A stretch of DNA of 64,000 nt from Liolophura sinensis (taxonomy: Eukaryota; Mollusca; Polyplacophora; Chitonida; Chitonidae). The notes below the pieces were generated by a model. That model ran no database searches, was not told the DNA's origin, and saw only the letters and a list, made by a program, of their open reading frames with translations. Where the stretch lies: the NCBI RefSeq assembly GCF_032854445.1, contig NC_088295.1, positions 92,745,805 through 92,809,804 of the forward strand, read 5' to 3'. Shown here one piece after another: positions 49,076-60,009 of the stretch. Position 1 is the stretch's first letter. Every line of letters begins with the position of its first letter. The position numbers were made by a program, and so were the translations under genes.

Positions 49076-50081
49076 CTGAAAGGAAATGTCATATATAATA
49101 CATTTTCAGCATCAAGAAGCCCGACAAGCTTTACAGACTAAGACTGGTACTGTTTGTAGCACGATCTGATATCTAACACACAATGTGCCACCAATAAATC
49201 CCATTTGCACATCACAACAAAGCAGAGGTCAGATTAGCATCCAGTGATCAGATTAGCATCCAGTTGTCAGAATTTTTTTTTCAACTTTGGGCAAGTTGAT
49301 GGGGCACGAAAATTTTATCGTACCAAACATTCTCTTTTCAGAGTTGAATGCCCTGTAAACAGCATGTTGAGTGGGATAAATTTTCGTGGCCCATCATACT
49401 GCTTGAAGATGATAAAAAAAATTGTAAACATGGCAGACATTGATTTTAGTTGTCCAATTCGAAAGTTTGAATGGCTGGATTACTGTTGAAGGATGGTTAA
49501 CCAATGCTGGCTTTCACATACTGTATTTTGGGCATTTTAGGAAATCGGTGAATAGCAAAATTAAGGTAGGGTTTGAGCCGTTTTTTTTTTAGTGAAATTG
49601 TCCACTTGGAAGTCTTTAGGACCACAGCTTGGCGTTATGGTAGGAACGTCCAGCTTAGCTTAAGGCTAGGACTTAAACAGCTACCAGTACATTTACAGTC
49701 AGTAATGATATATTGGAAATGTTCAGAAATACTATAGATGCACCTGTACTGGCTTTAGGTCTGCTTTTAGCCCTATTCAATATGACTCCGTGACTTGTTT
49801 AGGTGAGTGAGTGGAGGTATTTCGTTCTTACATGATGCAGGGAAAATATGACATGGGAACACTTCCCCAGTGTTGTAGCGAGATCGGTCCTAAATTGAAC
49901 TGTGCGGGGACGAGCTTCCAGCCTTAAACCAGGTAGCATCTGCAGCGATATTGCGTACGGTAGTAGTTCAGAAATCGTTGGAGCAGTTACGGCTAGTTGC
50001 TGAGGTGAAACAGACAGTGGTAATGTTGTTGTTGTTCTTAACACCGTGGTTTGGCTACCAAGAATGAAGTCAGATAATCAC
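49076..50081 (-). other. SELENOS intron 1
   Basis: It is bounded by ATAG|GTGATT and TTTCAG. The + strand open frame at 49244-49489 lies inside it and has no known motif. It is regarded as chance or a decayed repeat. Confidence 0.7.
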
Positions 50082-50160
50082 CTATTTGTGAGGTTGAGGG
50101 AGACATGGGCGGAGGTGGAGGTTGCTGGGCTTCTCCGGCTTCTCGGCCCTGAGCATCCAT
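50082..50160 (-). CDS. SELENOS: Selenoprotein S homologue, coding exon 1 (start)
   Basis: The ATG is at 50160 reading left. An in-frame TAA lies 15 codons upstream with no other ATG between, so this start is well defined. The exon encodes MDAQGREAGEAQQPPPPP then MSPSTSQI and leaves one G for the next exon, giving Val at the junction. The N-terminus is short, hydrophilic and proline-rich, and would face the ER lumen in the known topology of the family. With exons 2 to 4 it gives 136 residues. Human SELENOS has 189, so about 50 tail residues are missing. Confidence 0.75.
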
Positions 50161-50935
50161 CCCGAGGTCTCTGTACCGGCAACGATAATCAAAGTCACTG
50201 ATGAGTTAGCTATCTTTCAAATAAATGCAACGTGGAAGTGTTTGGGTTTATCCTCAAAATAGCACAGGAAGTGACGTTAAACTTTTAAAGCCGGGGCTCA
50301 AGTGGAGGGGACTAGAGATAAGTTCACTGGGTGATCCGCTGTCATTTCGGGTTTATGAAGATATTTTCCCCATATCTACACAAGTGCACGAAAGTAAGAA
50401 CAATCAACAGTCTTTAAATAAAGTCAATATGTAATACAGTTATTCGAATAGGTCTATATATCAAGACCTATTCATAGTTTCAAGCCCCCAAGCTGGTTCC
50501 AAGCGATTTATAACATGGAGCAAAATGGACGAAATGCTGATTTTGGCTTAGGCCTATTCCTAAATTTCAAATTACTACAGGAAACCTGGGACTAATGCGT
50601 ATACCGGTACTAGTGTTAGATGACGCTGAAACTATCATATTTGAAGGCTAGGCACGCACTGAATACTTTCCCAGAGAGAATTTCTTACCTAAAAGCTATA
50701 TTTTCATTTTTTTTTTTTATGTTAAGATCTACTTCAATGCCTATCTCGTTCACCAGGGTTAAATTCGCCTTGTTTTCACCTCCAGTACTTTAGTCATGTG
50801 AACAAAGAGTGTGCTGCTGGTTGGCCCAGAGTAGCAATGACCACTGTCACCCTTCAGGAGGTTCTGGAGCCAATGACAAAACCATCAGCGATATATATGT
50901 TGTCCTTGGCGTGAGGACACGAAGAGTTGGCATAT

Positions 50936-50978
50936 AGTGTGTGTGTGTGTGCGTGTGTGTGTGTGTGAGAGAGAGAGA
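50936..50978. repeat. (GT)n(GA)n microsatellite
   Basis: GTGTGTGTGTGTGCGTGTGT continues into GAGAGAGAGA. Confidence 0.9.
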
Positions 50979-53796
50979 TCAATACACGCAGTGACAAGAT
51001 TAGGTTTCCAAATGAAACGCGCTCTGACATTGGTTTGGGGCCATCCTTGGCCGAATAAATTTATTATTAAGTTCTGCCAAGTCTATCATCAGAGCAATCT
51101 CGGATTATCACAAGATATTCCGCAAAACACGCTCAGGGAATCAATGTCACATTCACAAAGTAATAATTGTAGCTTGCTTTGAATTATAGCGCAAATATTT
51201 TTAACCTAAAATCTTGGTTGTTATATTTGGTCATGAGATTCTTTGTTCATTATATAGTGTAGTGTACAGATATTTATCTCAGTATTTTTTCCAGTGGTAG
51301 ATTAAGATACCACCCCCACCCTACCGCCATGCACCCCCGCCCCCGTTGCACACCCACCAATCCTTCTCAGATAATACAGAGTCAGGGCTCTTCTTGTCGT
51401 AAATTTACATAGCAACATTAATCATATTGTTGTTTCCTTCGATTCCATTTCTGCGCAAAACTAGAATGTACAGAAATTTGAAGAAATGAAACATATCATC
51501 AGGTAGAAAAATAAAATGTTTCATTCCTGATTGGTATGTTAATATGTATTTATTTGACTATTGTTTAACAACATGCCCAGTCTACAAACTCCCATCCCAA
51601 GTCCAGCTTTGAACCAGCACTTTGCGAGTTCCATCAACTTAAAGACAGTAAAGCAGCTTTAACCATGCACGTGTAGGCTACTATAGACCACGCATGCATG
51701 GCCTGGTCCCTGTCGTCATTTTTTGGTATAGTCTCAGTGGGTCAGACTATTATTCACTAAAACTCTCCACGTTTGTTGCAAAACAGTGCTTGAGTACATG
51801 CATATTTTATTATAAGAACGGCTTTGTTTCATTAATGAATCTGTGGGATTCCTTTAATTGCCATTCCTTTGTGGAAATGATCGAAAGTCTGGCATTGCCA
51901 TGTTTTCTTGTGCTTTAATGATTCATCCAGTTATCCACTTCGCTTTTATATTTAAATGTTCAGTCGTATGTAATGGAGAGTTGTACCTAACTGAAATGAG
52001 TATAAATTGATGACTTATATTATAGTCCTTTTTTTGACTTTCAATTATACAGTGAAATTTCCCAACATGGACACTTCTGAAAAACTGACATCTTGTTGAT
52101 GCTGGCTATGCCTTATGGGTGAGGCAGCCGAGCAACATATAGCGCTGGGCGCATACTATTACAACTCAAAAGGCAAGGATCCATGGGCCCAGAAAAAAAA
52201 GCAAGCATTTCTGGCGACAATTTTTCATTGTTTTGTGTTCCTTTGGTTTTTTTTTTTTTTTTAATTTTTTTATTTTTTCGTTTTTCACCCTTCTGTGGTA
52301 AACTGTATACAGCATGAGGGCTCCGTCCGGGTAGGAGGCAGGTTAATGTGTTTTCACCCATTCTCCCTCTAACATTTGGCTTTATTGAAGAATTATCTTC
52401 AAAATTAACCTAAATATAGAGTATAATGTATAGAGTGTAATTATACTCTAATAATGTATAGAGTGTAATTATACTCCAGTATATTTTTGAAATGCTATAT
52501 ACAACAGTTTATTAACAAATTAAAACTTCCTTTTCAGCTGATTATCTGACCTTAATTACATGGGTATAGTCCTGTGTTCTTTTGGTTCAATATATGTTTC
52601 ATATATATGCTTTTAAATATACATTGGAGCTTATGTCGCTATGGGCATTGAACTGTCTGGTAGGCCGTATTATCTTAAAATAAAAATATTCTCATAAACA
52701 ATTTGTAATGGGATGACAAGTTTTGCAATAGTAATGGATGTTTCAAGATATGTAATGTTATATTTTTCCTATGAAGATAATTTCTAATTTTTGAAAAAGC
52801 AAAATAAAAAAATGCCGTAACAAGAAACCACAGCATTTCCAATATTTCCAAATTTTAAGAATTTAGAGAGGGCTGGTTTGATTTTAAACTGCCAGAGAGC
52901 AGAATATATTTCAGACTAGGGTGACAAATTTGTTGTCATCCTCCACAAACGCAAATGCCAGTCGTGGTCTAATAGATGGTCTTTTCCCCAGCCCAGAAGT
53001 CAGGGTATTGGAGGAGAAAATTGGCTATTGAATTCTTGCACAGTTAGTGCTTCCAATGTTCCCTATATCATTGAAAAACTAATGTGGCAAAATAATGAAT
53101 GATTAAAAGTTTGTATCCAAACATACAAGAAGAAAACAACAACAAGAAAACCCTTCTCAGTTTTCTGCATCGTATTCAAACTACAGTTGCAGACATTTGT
53201 TCTCAGGGATACTAAATGCAATGTATAAATCATCATTATATACACTAAATGTGTTGCCGTGACTACGCAGACCAGAAAAAGTGAGCACAGACTCAAATTA
53301 ACCATTATTACTTAACAAATGATAGATCAAATAGTATATAATCCTAGTAAAATAAGTATTATAGCAAGCCTAAATAAGTGTAGTATACAGTTGTAAGTCT
53401 GTTAAGTTAAACGTTACTTAAGGACAGTGGTATCCATGTAATACAGGCCTGTATTTTTCAATAAATAAATAATGTGCCTTAACAAGCATAAATCTTGATT
53501 TTCATCTCGCACCTTATAAAGGGGTAGAAAGTAAATGGCGAGAGAGAAATTGCACATCGTCCAAGAGAAAGAAACCTAAAAAACAAAGTATCAGGGTCAT
53601 CAGAAGGGCGAATGAAAACTTTACAAGTAAAAATATTTTCCATATCTATTTACTTATTTTATCAAGATTTAAATTCATTCAAATGTTTGAAGTTTATTTT
53701 GGGCTTTAAGACTTGTGACGTCACAAGGTTTCCTCATGCTCAACACAGCCTTCTTTGTCAGAAAAACTCCTATTATATACCAACAAGTGGCCGTAT

Positions 53797-53930
53797 GTGA
53801 GAAGGGCTGATAGCAACCTGTGGATGGTCGTGGATTTACCCAGGGCTCTGTGCGGTTTCCTTCCACCATAATGCTAGCCGCTGTCGTGTAAGTGAAAGGC
53901 ATAAAACACCAATCAAATAAATAAAATATA
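53797..53930 (+). mobile_element. SINE family A, 5'-truncated copy
   Basis: It contains AGCAACCTGTGGATGGTCGT, CCTTCCACCATAATGCTAGC and ends ACACCAATCAAATAAATAAA. A decayed relative with CGGTTTCCTCTACTCATC may lie at 54087-54140. Confidence 0.8.
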
Positions 53931-54299
53931 CCTACAGGTAGAAGATTCCATAAATAATCTTATACGTTCTACGTCTGCTGGTGGTGTGAGTTTGGAGTAC
54001 CTGACACTGCCTTTCAAACATATAAATGCATTTTAATTCCATTTTAAAGGTGTAAAAATATGAGGTCTGTCGTTGATACATGGCACCCCGGTTTCCTCTA
54101 CTCATCAAAGTGATCGCCAGGCGTGTAAGTGAAAACTTCAGGCCCAATAGGGCTTTCCCTTTCGCAACATTACAATAATTGTAACATTCAGACATGCAGA
54201 GTAAACTGAGCTTGTGGTACTTCCCTAAATTATGTAATCTGTGGTCCTACTGTAGCATTTACCCAAATAAAAACGGCATACAGCACATGACTCTGCAGC

Positions 54300-54560
54300 T
54301 GTATGTCAACACGTGCACGCAATTGTACACGGAAGGTCTGGCGATAAGCGGGAGGGGAAGTCCCTGCCGACGTAGACATCACGTGACTGTCCTCAAACTT
54401 CTTCCCTGCGGTCGCCGTAGTTGTGGCAGAGCTGAGGTGGAGGTTGGTAAGGCACAGGTGTGTAACGGCACAGAGTTGACCAGTCATGGGAGGGGTGTTC
54501 GCCCCAAAATAATAAGTAATTGTTATCGTTTGGGCGAAACTTTCGGTCGTTATGGCTTGT
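54300..54560 (+). promoter_or_regulatory. CpG-rich candidate promoter of the IkB-like gene
   Basis: About 18 CpG dinucleotides occur in 260 bases, far denser than the surroundings. The block holds a kappa-B-like palindrome GGGGAAGTCCC at 54354-54364 and an E-box CACGTG at 54380-54385. No TATA box is evident. It lies 1.3 kb upstream of the + strand start codon. Whether transcription starts here is inferred only from composition and motifs. Confidence 0.4.
54354..54364. promoter_or_regulatory. Kappa-B-like site GGGGAAGTCCC
   Basis: It fits the relaxed Rel consensus GGRRNNYYCC (as GGGAAGTCCC at 54355-54364) and is palindromic apart from the two central bases. An IkB gene controlled by NF-kB is a known feedback design, which fits but does not prove the function. 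Confidence 0.45.
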
Positions 54561-55294
54561 AGTACAGTAGTATCCAGCATGGTTTGATTTCAGTGCTGGA
54601 TACGATATTTAACGGTGTACAGGTATTAGTGTTACCTTTTTAGGGGAGCGATAGTTCATTACTAGTAACAAGCACGGGGAATCAGTGAAGCAGATGTGAA
54701 CATTGTGGAGCCTTCTTACTGGGTCAGACCATTTTCGAACATAGCAGATTTATATTTAAAGAGGGACTTTAAATCTAAGCAGGGTTATGATTGACATAGC
54801 GTAGCGGGTGACCTCATCACGGTGTGTTGTGCTGTGACAACACTGTTGGAAGTGAAATATAATCCCATATTCTTTGTTGACACTTCCTGTATATCAATTG
54901 GCCTATTGTAGCCTGATGGGATTGCATGGCAGTAGTCTTACTGTATTTCTTGTACTTAATACTGGACTAGAGCTCTTATTCACTTTACGTTCCAGTGAGG
55001 ACCTGGTAAATGTGAGGCTCAGCAGCAGGACTCTGGCATCTTATTCATGTTAAATGTTCCTTTATGATGTAACAGTGTAACTTGGGCTGGAAATTGTTAA
55101 ATGTGTGACAACAGTGGAAGTGGTATATATTGTGTACCCCTTCAGCTTTGGTTTTTTTTTTCTTCTTCTGGATTTTGTGTGTCTGGTTTTGTTCTGAGTG
55201 GAGGCAAGATTTGGTCACACTGCTTGTAGGACATGCATGGATTTGGTGTGACTGCTTACAGAATTTAATCTGACAGCTCAGGGGATTTGGTCTC
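54561..55294. other. Probable upstream or 5' UTR sequence of the IkB-like gene
   Basis: No ORF of note, with a T-run at 55151-55160. No splice pair that would connect an upstream exon to 55691 was established. Confidence 0.4.
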
Positions 55295-55572
55295 ACTGCT
55301 CAAAAACTGTCTTCACTGCTCAAAGAGTTTTGCCTCTCTGCTCAGAGGATTTGGTCTGACAGCTTAGAGGATTTGGCCTGACTGCTCAGAGGATTTGATT
55401 TGATCACTCACAGAATTTTGTCTGATTCTTCACAGGATTTGGTCTGACTGCTCAGAGGATTTGGTCTGTTTGGTCAGAGGATTTGATCTGACTGCTCAGA
55501 GGATTTGGTCTGACTGCTCAGAGGATTTGGTCTGACTGCCCAGAGGATTTGGTCTGATTGGTCAGAGGATTA
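55295..55572. repeat. Minisatellite, 22-bp unit GGATTTGGTCTGACTGCTCA GA, about 12 copies
   Basis: The array lies 120 to 400 bases before the start codon and may be part of the 5' UTR or proximal promoter. Copies vary at the CTGACTG/CTGATTC and GCTC/GGTC positions. Confidence 0.93.
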
Positions 55573-55690
55573 AGGCCTAGAGAAAGTGGTACAAAAGCCA
55601 CAGAAGAAATCAAAATTACAGAAGAAGAGAAGCCTTTTTTGATGACAGGTAATATAAATAGAAAAGTTGGGAAAGTGATCACTGTGCACT

Positions 55691-57800
55691 ATGGATGAGT
55701 GCACACAAAGTACGAGGGAAGACTGCAGTGTCTTCAAAAATGCAGAGAAACCAGACAGCGGTCACTGTAAGCTTTCTGTCAAACAGGAAGATGCCCATGA
55801 TATCATCCATAGGTTATCAACCTTATCGTTGACAAAGACCAAAAGTGAAGACACTTGTCCACATCTAATCTCACGAGGTCCACATGGAGGTCGAGCAACT
55901 GCTTTTGGGCAGGCTGAATATCAAGGCAACTGTGACAGTTTTACATCCCAGTCTGACAGCACAGATAAGAAGACTGTATCAGGGAAGAGGGTCTGCGAGG
56001 CTGCAAACGACCAAAGCTACAAGTATAGGCCTACAGAACCGGTCATGGATGAAGACCTCATCAAAGAAATTGTTCATCAGCTTTGTTCCCAGAACTACTT
56101 TCCCGAGCACCTTCTGGCCCCACAGGTGCAGAATGGTGCAAGTCCCTGTGAACAGCCAGCAGTTAATGACAGTGTAACATCAAATGATGATTGTCTGTTC
56201 TCTGACATCACACAGGAAGACCCCGTACCTGTTGGTTGTACAAGTGACACTTGGGGTGCTGAAGAGCTCTCATGTGATGGCCAATCAATGTCATCGGATG
56301 TTATGAATGACATTTTATTTAGTGAGTTAGACAACGAGCTACTGGGTATTGGACACCAAGGAGAATACTCGACCCAAACATTGAGAGGCAACACTTATTG
56401 TTCTGAAACTTTTCTACCAAATACTGCCTTGGGAAATGCACACACAAATATTTTTGTTTGCCGTAAAAGCAGGTCTCTAGATTCTTTACCCTCATTGGAG
56501 GGAGCCCTGGTGGACTCTGGAGTGAGTTTGGAGTGTCAAGAGACCCCCCCTGTGGACAATTACCTATGTTCAGATGGGAGACTGCCCACTCATGGCAGGC
56601 TCGAGGCTTTCCAAAAATATTCTGATCTGAAAAACAGGAGCATCTCCCTAGATCATTTAACAGCACTGCAGCCAAATAACAACCCACTCCAAGATGCCCC
56701 GAAAATCAGCCACATATTTATGGAAGACATTGAGAAGAGTCCAGCTACAAGTGCTAAAAAAGTGGAAACAGAATCATTTGGAAAAACAACAGGGTTAAGT
56801 GGCAATATATCAACAACATGTGCTGAAACAAATGCGCAAGTGATAACAACTCGGACAACATCAAAGTTGGCTATTGCTCAAAAATCTTTTAGTGCTCAGC
56901 TTCCCTGCCCCTTGAACAGACAGGACATCTTAGAACGAGAGAAAAGATGTGATGTGTACAGCAACATTGTTAGTGACTGCAAAGTCTCCGGGGCAAGTTC
57001 CAGTGAGAGGTGCCTTGGTAAATCGAGTGTGAAATTAGACACACCTGTGGAAGAGAACTTTGCTGGCCAGGTGAACTTGAAGCCATATATTGGTGGAAAT
57101 GTTCTTGGAAACCCAAATGTCACAGCAACAGTGGTTGCTCCGATCAACAAATCAGGCATGGCTATCAGGCCAGACATAGTTATCAAATCAGGTATGGCTG
57201 CTCCTGGAAACCAAAATAAGAAGTCAGTCATGGCTGCCCCTGGTAACTCAGTTCAAGCTCTCATTCTCCCACCACATTTTTCTTGTCATTTACCTCAGGC
57301 TCGACCTCCAGTATGTATCTTCCGCTCACCTCCCAAAAATTCTTCACGTACCCAAACACCAAAGCTGATAAAAATTTTGCCAAAGCCGCCTAAAGCACCC
57401 CAGCCAACTGTCACTAATGGAAATCTCTGCAGTACCAGTATTCCCTCAAACCTCTGCTATATGCCTCCAAGCTCATGCAGTATGCCTTCAAACTCCAGCA
57501 GTGTGCCATCAAACCTCTGCAGTTTGCCCACAAACCCCAGCAGTATGCCTCCAAACCCTTGTGGTATGCCTCCAAACCCTTGTGGTATGCCTCCAAACCT
57601 ACAGTCCGCTTACAGAACATTTCAACAACCCATGATTGTAGCAAGAGATAACAAAGACTTACAAACCAACACACAGGTAACTGATGGTCTGATATGGGAT
57701 AACAGACAATCCCACAGCTTATCTGACTCTTGTCAAAGGGTGACACCTGCAGCACTGATGGCCCAACAAATTCAACTACCGCAGAATCCGCGCAACCAAG
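55691..57800 (+). CDS. Atypical I-kappa-B (IkB-zeta/BCL3-like), coding exon 1: disordered N-terminal region
   Basis: It encodes 703 residues plus the first base of a Gly codon, ending CAAG|GTAAGT. An in-frame TGA at 55676-55678 supports the ATG at 55691 as the start. The protein is Ser/Thr/Asn-rich and has no folded domain I recognise. A DSGVS motif at residues 275-279 resembles the IkB phosphodegron DSGxxS but with shorter spacing. A seven-residue repeat (S/G)MPPNPC runs from about residue 580 to 636. The identity rests on the ankyrin exons downstream. Vertebrate IkB-zeta has the same plan, a long disordered N-terminus followed by C-terminal ankyrin repeats, and acts in the nucleus on NF-kB target genes. 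Confidence 0.8.
57428..57600 (+). repeat. Coding minisatellite, 21-bp unit, about eight copies
   Basis: In-frame copies of AGTATGCCTCCAAACCCTTG T give the protein repeat (S/G)MPPNPC. The last units are nearly identical (CCTTGTGGTATGCCTCCAAA repeated), so slippage is recent. The repeat sits in the disordered region of the IkB-like protein. Confidence 0.9.
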
Positions 57801-57949
57801 GTAAGTAATTTATGTGATAAAATAAGTAGCAGGTATGAGAAAAGTGTAAATCTGTACTGACTCGTCAATTAATTCATTTCACCACAGGTCTTGAAGAAGT
57901 GAGTGCAGGTTTCGCAGTATTGATGGTATGCCTGACTAAATGGGACAGT

Positions 57950-58742
57950 TCTCACTCAGTTGAGGGTAGTTCTTACACAACTGAGGGTAGTTCTTACACA
58001 ACTGATGGTAGTTCTTACACATCTAATGGAAGTTTTCACACAACTGGTGGTAGTTCTTACACAACTGATGGTAGTTCTCACTCAACTGAGGGTAGTTCTT
58101 ACACAACTGAGGGTAGTTCTTACACAACAGATGGTAGTTTTCACATCACTGAGGGTAGCTCTGACACAATTGAGGGTAGGTCTGACAACTGTGGGTAGGT
58201 CTGACACAACTGTGGGTAGGTCTCACACAACTGGGTGTAGGTCTGACACAACTGAAGATAGGTCTGACACAACTGAGTGTAGGTCGGACACAACAGAGTG
58301 TAGGTCGGACACAACTGGGGATAGGTCTGACACAACTGATGGCAGGTCTGACAACTGTGGGTAGATGTCACTAACACAACTGAGGATAGGTCTGACAGTT
58401 ATGGGTACGCCTGACACAACTGAGGGTATGTCTGACACAACTGATGGCAGGTCTGACACAACTGAGGGTAGGTCTTACACAACTGTAGGTAGGTCTTACA
58501 CAACTGTGGGTGGGTGTTGCACAACTGAGGGTAGGTCTGACAACTGATGGCAGGTCTGACACAACTGAGGGTAGGTCTTACACAACTGTGGGTAGGTCTT
58601 ACACAACTGTGGGTGGGTGTTGCACAACTGAGGGTAGGTCTGACAACGGAAGGCAGGTCTGACACAACTGTGGGTAGGTCTGACTGACACCAATGAGGGT
58701 AGGTCTGACTGACACCAGTGAGGGTTGGTCTGACACAACTGT
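57950..58742. repeat. Minisatellite, about 21-bp unit GGTAGGTCTGACACAACTGA G, about 37 copies
   Basis: The left third uses GGTAGTTCTTACACAACTGA and passes into GGTAGGTCTGACACAACTGA to the right. Shorter units with GACAACTG also occur. Frames such as 57899-58198 are repeat artefacts. Confidence 0.93.
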
Positions 58743-58789
58743 GGACGTAGTTTCTTGTGGATGAGTGAACTTGAAGTGCGGTGATTTGT

Positions 58790-59585
58790 GAGATGTGGTG
58801 CTATGGTTTCCTCTGTTCTCAGTTGGATCAGCAGTGGTGAGATTCAGTTTTCTGTAATTTGACATTATGGTGCCCTCTGGATTGGCATAGGTGTCATGCA
58901 GTGAGGTGTGATGGTTTCTTCGGGATTAGCAATCGTGTGGTGCAGTGAGGTGTGATGGTTTCCTGTGGCTTAACAGTGGTGTGGTGCAGTGAGGTGTGAT
59001 GGTTTCCTCTAGATTAGCAATGGTAAAGTGCAGTGAGGTGTGATGGTTTCCTTTGGATTGGCAATGGGGTGGTGCAGTGATGTGTGATGGTTTCCACTGC
59101 ATTAGCATTGGTGTGGTGCAGTGAGGTGTGATGGTTTCCTCTAGATTAACAGTGAAGTGTGATGGTTCCTCTTGATTGGCAGCGGTGTGGTGCAGTGAGA
59201 TGTGATGGTTTCCTCTGGGTTAGCAAAGATGTGGTTCAGCAAGGTATGATGGTTTCCTCTTGATTAGTAGTGGTGTGGTGCAGTGAGGTGTGATGGTTTC
59301 CTCTTGATTAGCATTGGTGTTTGTCAATGAGGTGTGATGATTTCCTCTGCATTATCATTGGTGTCGTGCAGTGAGGTGTGATGGTTTCCTCTAGATTGGT
59401 AGTGGTAATGTGCAGTGAAGTGTGATTTTCTCTTTGGTATTACCATTGGTGTGGTGTAGTGAGGTGTGATGGTTTCCACCGGATTAGCAGTGGTGTGATG
59501 AAGTGTGATGTGATGGTTTCCTCTGGATTAGCAAAGGTGTGGTACAGTGTGATGTGATGCTTTCCTCTGGATTGACAATGGGCTT
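58790..59585. repeat. Minisatellite, about 42-bp unit, about 18 copies
   Basis: The unit is GTGGTGCAGTGAGGTGTGAT GGTTTCCTCTGGATTAGCAA TG. Copies are well diverged compared with other arrays. Confidence 0.92.
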
Positions 59586-59891
59586 GTCTGGGCTCTGTAC
59601 GGTTAATTCTGCCAGTAATCCTGTAATCACAATTCAATCTATCAGTAGGAAATGACAACATTTATGTCCCTTGAATCTTTAAAAGGATTAGATTAATTTA
59701 GCATCATCAGTGACCAGACCAATTTCCATGTTTCAGTTAATCATGTTTGAATGAATTATGATCATGATTGATCTGTTTGTGATTACCAGTAAATGTTTTT
59801 CGAAGTTGGATACAATAAATTCAACTGCACGATTTGCATTTATTATTGATATTACGGTTCTTGTTGTCTGAAACCGATGTTTGGTTCCCAG

Positions 59892-60009
59892 GAGAGTTTC
59901 CCATCCCTCGGTGTGCAAATCCTGAGCCTGTGCAGCTAACAATAGTTCGTCGCGCAGTGGCTGAACTGAAACTGGAAGATTTGTTTTGCCAGAACGAGGA
60001 TGGTGACAC
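59892..60009 (+). CDS. IkB-like gene, coding exon 2: entry into ankyrin repeat 1
   Basis: It encodes EFPIPRCANPEPVQLTIVRR then AVAELKLEDLFCQNEDGD, residues 705-742, ending GACAC|GTAAGT inside a Thr codon. The last residues, FCQNEDGDT, lead into the first ankyrin repeat. The same D-G-D-T-(F/Y)-L-H sequence opens the ankyrin domain of IkB-zeta, BCL3 and related proteins. Entry phase 1 and exit phase 2 match exons 1 and 3. Confidence 0.82.

Larger units (their letters stand above)
50161..54183. other. Intergenic region between SELENOS and the IkB-like gene
   Basis: It should hold the SELENOS promoter at its left end. I looked for a CCAAT-N9-CCACG ER-stress element and did not find one. A (GT)n/(GA)n microsatellite lies at 50936-50978. 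A family A SINE lies at 53797-53930. No other exon was recognised. Confidence 0.45.
57801..59891 (+). other. Intron 1 of the IkB-like gene
   Basis: It is bounded by GTAAGT and a TTTGGTTCCCAG acceptor. About 1.6 kb of it is minisatellite (two arrays). Direct splicing keeps one open frame from exon 1 to exon 2. Confidence 0.8.

Noticed and set aside
49244..49489. 82-codon + strand frame as a small gene
   Set aside because: It lies inside an intron of SELENOS, has no motif, and has no splice or promoter context.
57889..57899. Possible 11-base micro-exon between CAG and GTGAGT in intron 1 of the IkB-like gene
   Set aside because: Including it shifts the frame so that exon 2 soon reaches a stop. 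Direct joining of exons 1 and 2 keeps the ankyrin frame.
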